A stretch of DNA of 64,000 nucleotides from J095 sp964517605 (GTDB lineage: Bacteria; Chloroflexota; Anaerolineae; 4572-78; J111). The DNA is taken from NCBI GenBank assembly GCA_964517605.1, contig CAZFCE010000017.1, forward strand, positions 55,733 through 119,732, read 5' to 3'. Shown one piece after another: positions 61,459 to 64,000 of the stretch. The translations under genes were made by a program, and so were the position numbers. The notes under the pieces were generated by a model that worked only from the letters and a program-made list of their open reading frames with translations, searched no databases and had not been told where the DNA came from. The first letter of the stretch is position 1. Each line of letters begins with the position of its first letter.

Positions 61459-62733
61459 TCAAATACATCCTTCTTGTTGATATTTGCCCAGCACCAGGCA
61501 AGAATTATGCCCGCCCAACCCAAACGAATTGGAAATGGCAATGTTAACCGGATGGTGACGAGCCTGGTTGGGCACGTAATCCAGATCGCAGGCGGGGTCG
61601 GGGGTATCATAGTTGATGGTGGGGTGCAGCACGCCCGTTTCAATGGATTTTACGCAGGCCAGCGCCTCAATGGCTCCGGCAGCGCCAAACAGGTGGCCCA
61701 CCATGCTTTTGGTTGAGTTCACCGGAATCCGGCAGGCGCGCCCGCCAAACAGCGCCTTAATGGCCTGCGTTTCGGCGACATCACCCAGTGGCGTGCCGGG
61801 GCCGTGCGCGTTAATGTAATCCACCTGCGCCGGCGTAATTCCGGCATGGTGCAACGCCCAGCGCATGGCCCGGATTGCGCCCGCCGCGGTAGGGTCCGGG
61901 GCCAAAATGTGGTGCGTATCCGAGGAACTGGCCATGCCCAGCACCTCGGCGTGAATGGTTGCGCCCCGCGCCAGAGCGTGCTCCAGCCGTTCCAGCACAA
62001 ACATTACCGCGCCTTCGCCCAGCACAAAGCCTTCGCGGTGGGCCTCAAACGGGCGGGAGGCGCGGCCCGGCTGGTGGTTAAAGGAAGTTGCCAGCGACCG
62101 CGAGGCCAAAAAACCGGCCACGGTGATTTCGGTGATATGCGCTTCGGCCCCGCCGGCAACCATCACATTGCAATGGCCGCGCCGGATCACCTCGGCGGCC
62201 TCGCCGATGGCCATTGACCCCGCCGAACAGGCGGTGTTGATGGTGTTGGCGTAGCCCTGCGCGTTGAGGGTAACGCACACATGGAACGCGGGTAAATTGG
62301 GCGAAGCCGCCGGCAGCGAAAAGGGATTAACCCGGCTCAGACCGCGGTGGTACTCGCGCAAGCCCTGCTCAATCCGGTCAAAACCGCCCATGGCCGTGCC
62401 GAGCAGCACACCGCTGCACTCGGCGGCATCGGCTTTAAAAGGAAAGGCCAGCCCGGCGTGAGCTACCGCCTGGATAGCCGCCGCCAGCGCCAAATGAGAA
62501 ACCCGCGACATGCGCCGGGCTTCGCGGGGCGAAACGTACTGGTGCGGGTTAAATTCTTTAACTTCGGCGGCAATTTGCACCGGCAGGTGGCCGGCATCAA
62601 ACTGGGTAATCCGGCCAACGCCGGTAACGCCCGCCACCAACTGCTGCCAGGTTTCGGCCACCGAATGGCCCACCGGAGTAATAGCGCCCAGGCCGGTAAT
62701 AACCACCCGCTGCGCCGGCACATTACTTGCCAT
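61459..62733 (-). CDS. fabF: Beta-ketoacyl-ACP synthase II
   Basis: The enzyme condenses malonyl-ACP with acyl-ACP in fatty acid elongation. The ATG at 62733 gives 424 residues, close to the usual 410-415; the longer open frame upstream lies inside plsX. The start overlaps the plsX stop by 11 bases. The triad is Cys169 in NTACSAGSMAIGEA, His310 in NAHGPGTPLGD and His347 in VGHLFGAAGAIEAL. The N terminus VVITGLGAITPVGHS and C-terminal NSFGLGGHN are as expected. It is encoded with plsX, as is common for fatty acid operons. Confidence 0.97.
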   Translation of the reverse strand: MASNVPAQRVVITGLGAITPVGHSVAETWQQLVAGVTGVGRITQFDAGHLPVQIAAEVKEFNPHQYVSPREARRMSRVSHLALAAAIQAVAHAGLAFPFKADAAECSGVLLGTAMGGFDRIEQGLREYHRGLSRVNPFSLPAASPNLPAFHVCVTLNAQGYANTINTACSAGSMAIGEAAEVIRRGHCNVMVAGGAEAHITEITVAGFLASRSLATSFNHQPGRASRPFEAHREGFVLGEGAVMFVLERLEHALARGATIHAEVLGMASSSDTHHILAPDPTAAGAIRAMRWALHHAGITPAQVDYINAHGPGTPLGDVAETQAIKALFGGRACRIPVNSTKSMVGHLFGAAGAIEALACVKSIETGVLHPTINYDTPDPACDLDYVPNQARHHPVNIAISNSFGLGGHNSCLVLGKYQQEGCI

Positions 62734-63739
62734 TATCGCCGAGGCTTTCCCCCAATCCGCTGGCAATGGCGTTAACCAGATTATTTTCGGCGGCCTGTTT
62801 GGCCACGCGGATGGCGTGCCGCAAGGCGTAGGGGTCCGAGCGCCCGTGGGCCACAATCACCACGCCATTAACCCCCAGCAGCGGGCCGCCGCCAAACTCG
62901 CGGTAATCCAGCCGGGCGCGAAAGGCTTTAATGGCGCTCCGGGCCAGCAACGCCCCCACCAAAGCCAGAGGCCGGGCCTTGATTTCACGTTCCAGATATT
63001 TCTGGATAATCCAGGCCACGCCTTCGGCCCCTTTAATGTACACGTTGCCGGTAAAACCGTCGGTTACAACCACATCGGCAATACCGGTGGGAATATCCTT
63101 GCCTTCAACGTTGCCAATAAAGTTGATGATGGCGCTATCGCGCAGCAGCGGCGACACCCGCTGGGTGAGCAGGCTGCCTTTTTCTTCCTCCTCGCCAATG
63201 GACAGCAGCCCCACGCGCGGCGCGGAGATGTTGAGCACGTGGCGGGCGTAGTGATGGCCCATCAACGCAAACTGGTGCAGGTGTTCGTGGCGCACATCGG
63301 TGTTGGCGCCGACATCCAGCACAAAGCAAAACCCGTGCTTAGAATCGGTGGGGAAAATAGTGCCCAACGCCGGGCGTTTTACGCCTTTAATCCGGCCCAG
63401 GCCAAACAACCCGGCAGCCAGCGCCCCGCCGGAGTTACCGGCGGTCACAAAGGCATCGCTTTCACCTTTTTTTACCAGATTAACCGCCACCACCATCGAG
63501 GCGTCGGGTTTGGCTTTAACCGCCGCCACCGGCGATTCACCCATTTCGATAACCTGGCTGGCCGGGATGATGGGCAGATTCAGGCCGCGCGTATCGTGGC
63601 GGGCCAACTCGGCTTTGATGATGTCGGGCTGGCCAACCAGTTGAACCGTTACGCCAAAATCGCGGGCCGCCCACACCGCCCCGTGAACAATAGCTGCCGG
63701 GGCATGGTCGCCGCCCATTGCGTCCAGAGCAATCTTCAT
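62723..63739 (-). CDS. plsX: Phosphate acyltransferase PlsX
   Basis: PlsX converts acyl-ACP to acyl phosphate, the donor for PlsY in phospholipid synthesis. The frame contains MKIALDAMGGDHAP at the N terminus, GNSGGALAAGLFGLGRI, PTDSKHGFCFVLDVGANTDV, VVVTDGFTGNVYIKGAEG and the C-terminal GGGPLLGVNGVVIVAHGRSD. The ATG at 63739 is preferred because AAGG lies 11 bases before it and only two before the ATG at 63748; the choice is not certain. It has 338 residues. It is followed, with overlap, by fabF, and an extended -10 promoter lies upstream. Confidence 0.97.
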   Translation of the reverse strand: MKIALDAMGGDHAPAAIVHGAVWAARDFGVTVQLVGQPDIIKAELARHDTRGLNLPIIPASQVIEMGESPVAAVKAKPDASMVVAVNLVKKGESDAFVTAGNSGGALAAGLFGLGRIKGVKRPALGTIFPTDSKHGFCFVLDVGANTDVRHEHLHQFALMGHHYARHVLNISAPRVGLLSIGEEEEKGSLLTQRVSPLLRDSAIINFIGNVEGKDIPTGIADVVVTDGFTGNVYIKGAEGVAWIIQKYLEREIKARPLALVGALLARSAIKAFRARLDYREFGGGPLLGVNGVVIVAHGRSDPYALRHAIRVAKQAAENNLVNAIASGLGESLGDNGK

Positions 63740-63780
63740 GTGTTGCATATCCTTTTTGTTCGTTTTTAATCTCGGCGGGG

Positions 63781-63789
63781 ATTATAGCA
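63781..63789 (-). promoter_or_regulatory. Extended -10 promoter of the plsX-fabF operon
   Basis: TGC-TATAAT on the minus strand (63789-63781) predicts a start near 63774, about 35 bases before plsX. The -35 region is weak. Confidence 0.55.
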
Positions 63790-63952
63790 TACCCTGCAAT
63801 CAAGTAGAAAATTGGCGGCAACCCCACAGGCAAAAAATTCAAGCTGCCCCGGCGGTTACGGGCAAGTAATGGATAACAACCTGCGCTGTATCCCCGGCTT
63901 TGTCAGATTGGCAAAAATTCAAGCCGTTGCATAATAGCCAAATATTGTTAGG

Positions 63953-63972
63953 ACTTACGCAAGAGTCATAGG
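63953..63972. mobile_element. Possible insertion-sequence end
   Basis: The string TAGGACTTACGCAAGAGTCA resembles terminal repeats of insertion elements seen in cyanobacteria and Chloroflexota. It lies 28 bases from the window edge, so no transposase can be checked. The rest of 63790-64000 shows no gene. Confidence 0.25.
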
Positions 63973-64000
63973 AATAGACGGATGTTTGAGTTGGGCAATC

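Noticed and set aside
1..64000. tRNA, rRNA, tmRNA and known riboswitches
   Set aside because: No cloverleaf with a recognisable T-loop and no conserved riboswitch core was seen by eye; a covariance-model scan would be needed to exclude them fully.

Overview
The window looks like chromosome of a moderately GC-rich member of the Chloroflexota, most likely Anaerolineae-like. This is an inference from gene style: a two-component-type propeller joined to SpoIIE, PASTA kinases, SUMF1-type (FGE-sulfatase fold) proteins, a giant DUF11 surface protein carrying a 'YLPIIMRG' motif, and small effector-associated-type modules. No rRNA, tRNA, CRISPR array or intact insertion sequence was seen. Coding density is high and strands alternate in short operons.

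Layout. 1-11.3 kb: a hybrid-type sensor histidine kinase cut by the window edge, two exopolysaccharide genes (glycosyltransferase and polyprenyl-phosphate sugar transferase), tgt, uppP, a PstS-like lipoprotein, an MBL-fold hydrolase, a HAD nucleotidase, a thioesterase and a double-GNAT protein. 11.3-19.3 kb: signalling and quality control, with a propeller-SpoIIE phosphatase, FtsH, a MOSC protein and a PASTA Ser/Thr kinase. 19.4-31.9 kb: cysteine desulfurase and mnmA (a tRNA thiolation pair), small membrane proteins, a YtxH protein with 11-residue repeats, an ndk / beta-solenoid / small membrane protein / nnr operon, an acidic scaffold-like protein with about 13 LPDWL motifs, and uvrA. 32-46 kb: a cell-surface region with a triple sortase-fold protein in which only the middle domain keeps the catalytic residues, a LysM/carboxypeptidase-regulatory-like secreted protein, and an 11-kb gene for a 3654-residue DUF11 protein with a recent internal duplication of about 590 residues.

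46-57.7 kb is the most accessory part: a transposase remnant, a pseudokinase fused to a SUMF1 domain, an emrRAB-like MarR/HlyD/MFS operon, and a repeat-rich block (52.2-56.3 kb). Inside that block, a small effector-associated-type protein and a coiled-coil/TM/SUMF1 protein lie between two near-identical 62-63 bp direct repeats, with a candidate small RNA between them. 57.8-64 kb returns to housekeeping: plsX-fabF (fatty acid and phospholipid synthesis), a NERD-like membrane protein, a YfhO-type membrane protein and a small alpha/beta-barrel protein.

Many promoters share an extended -10 element (TGn then TATAAT or TACAAT), sometimes with TTGGCG or TTGACA 16-17 bases upstream. Strong hairpin terminators separate most transcription units. 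The best candidates for new biology are the one-active-of-three sortase array, the pseudokinase-SUMF1 receptor, the repeat-flanked effector-associated pair, the LPDWL array protein, the 15-residue-repeat beta-solenoid protein and three small-RNA/attenuator candidates.
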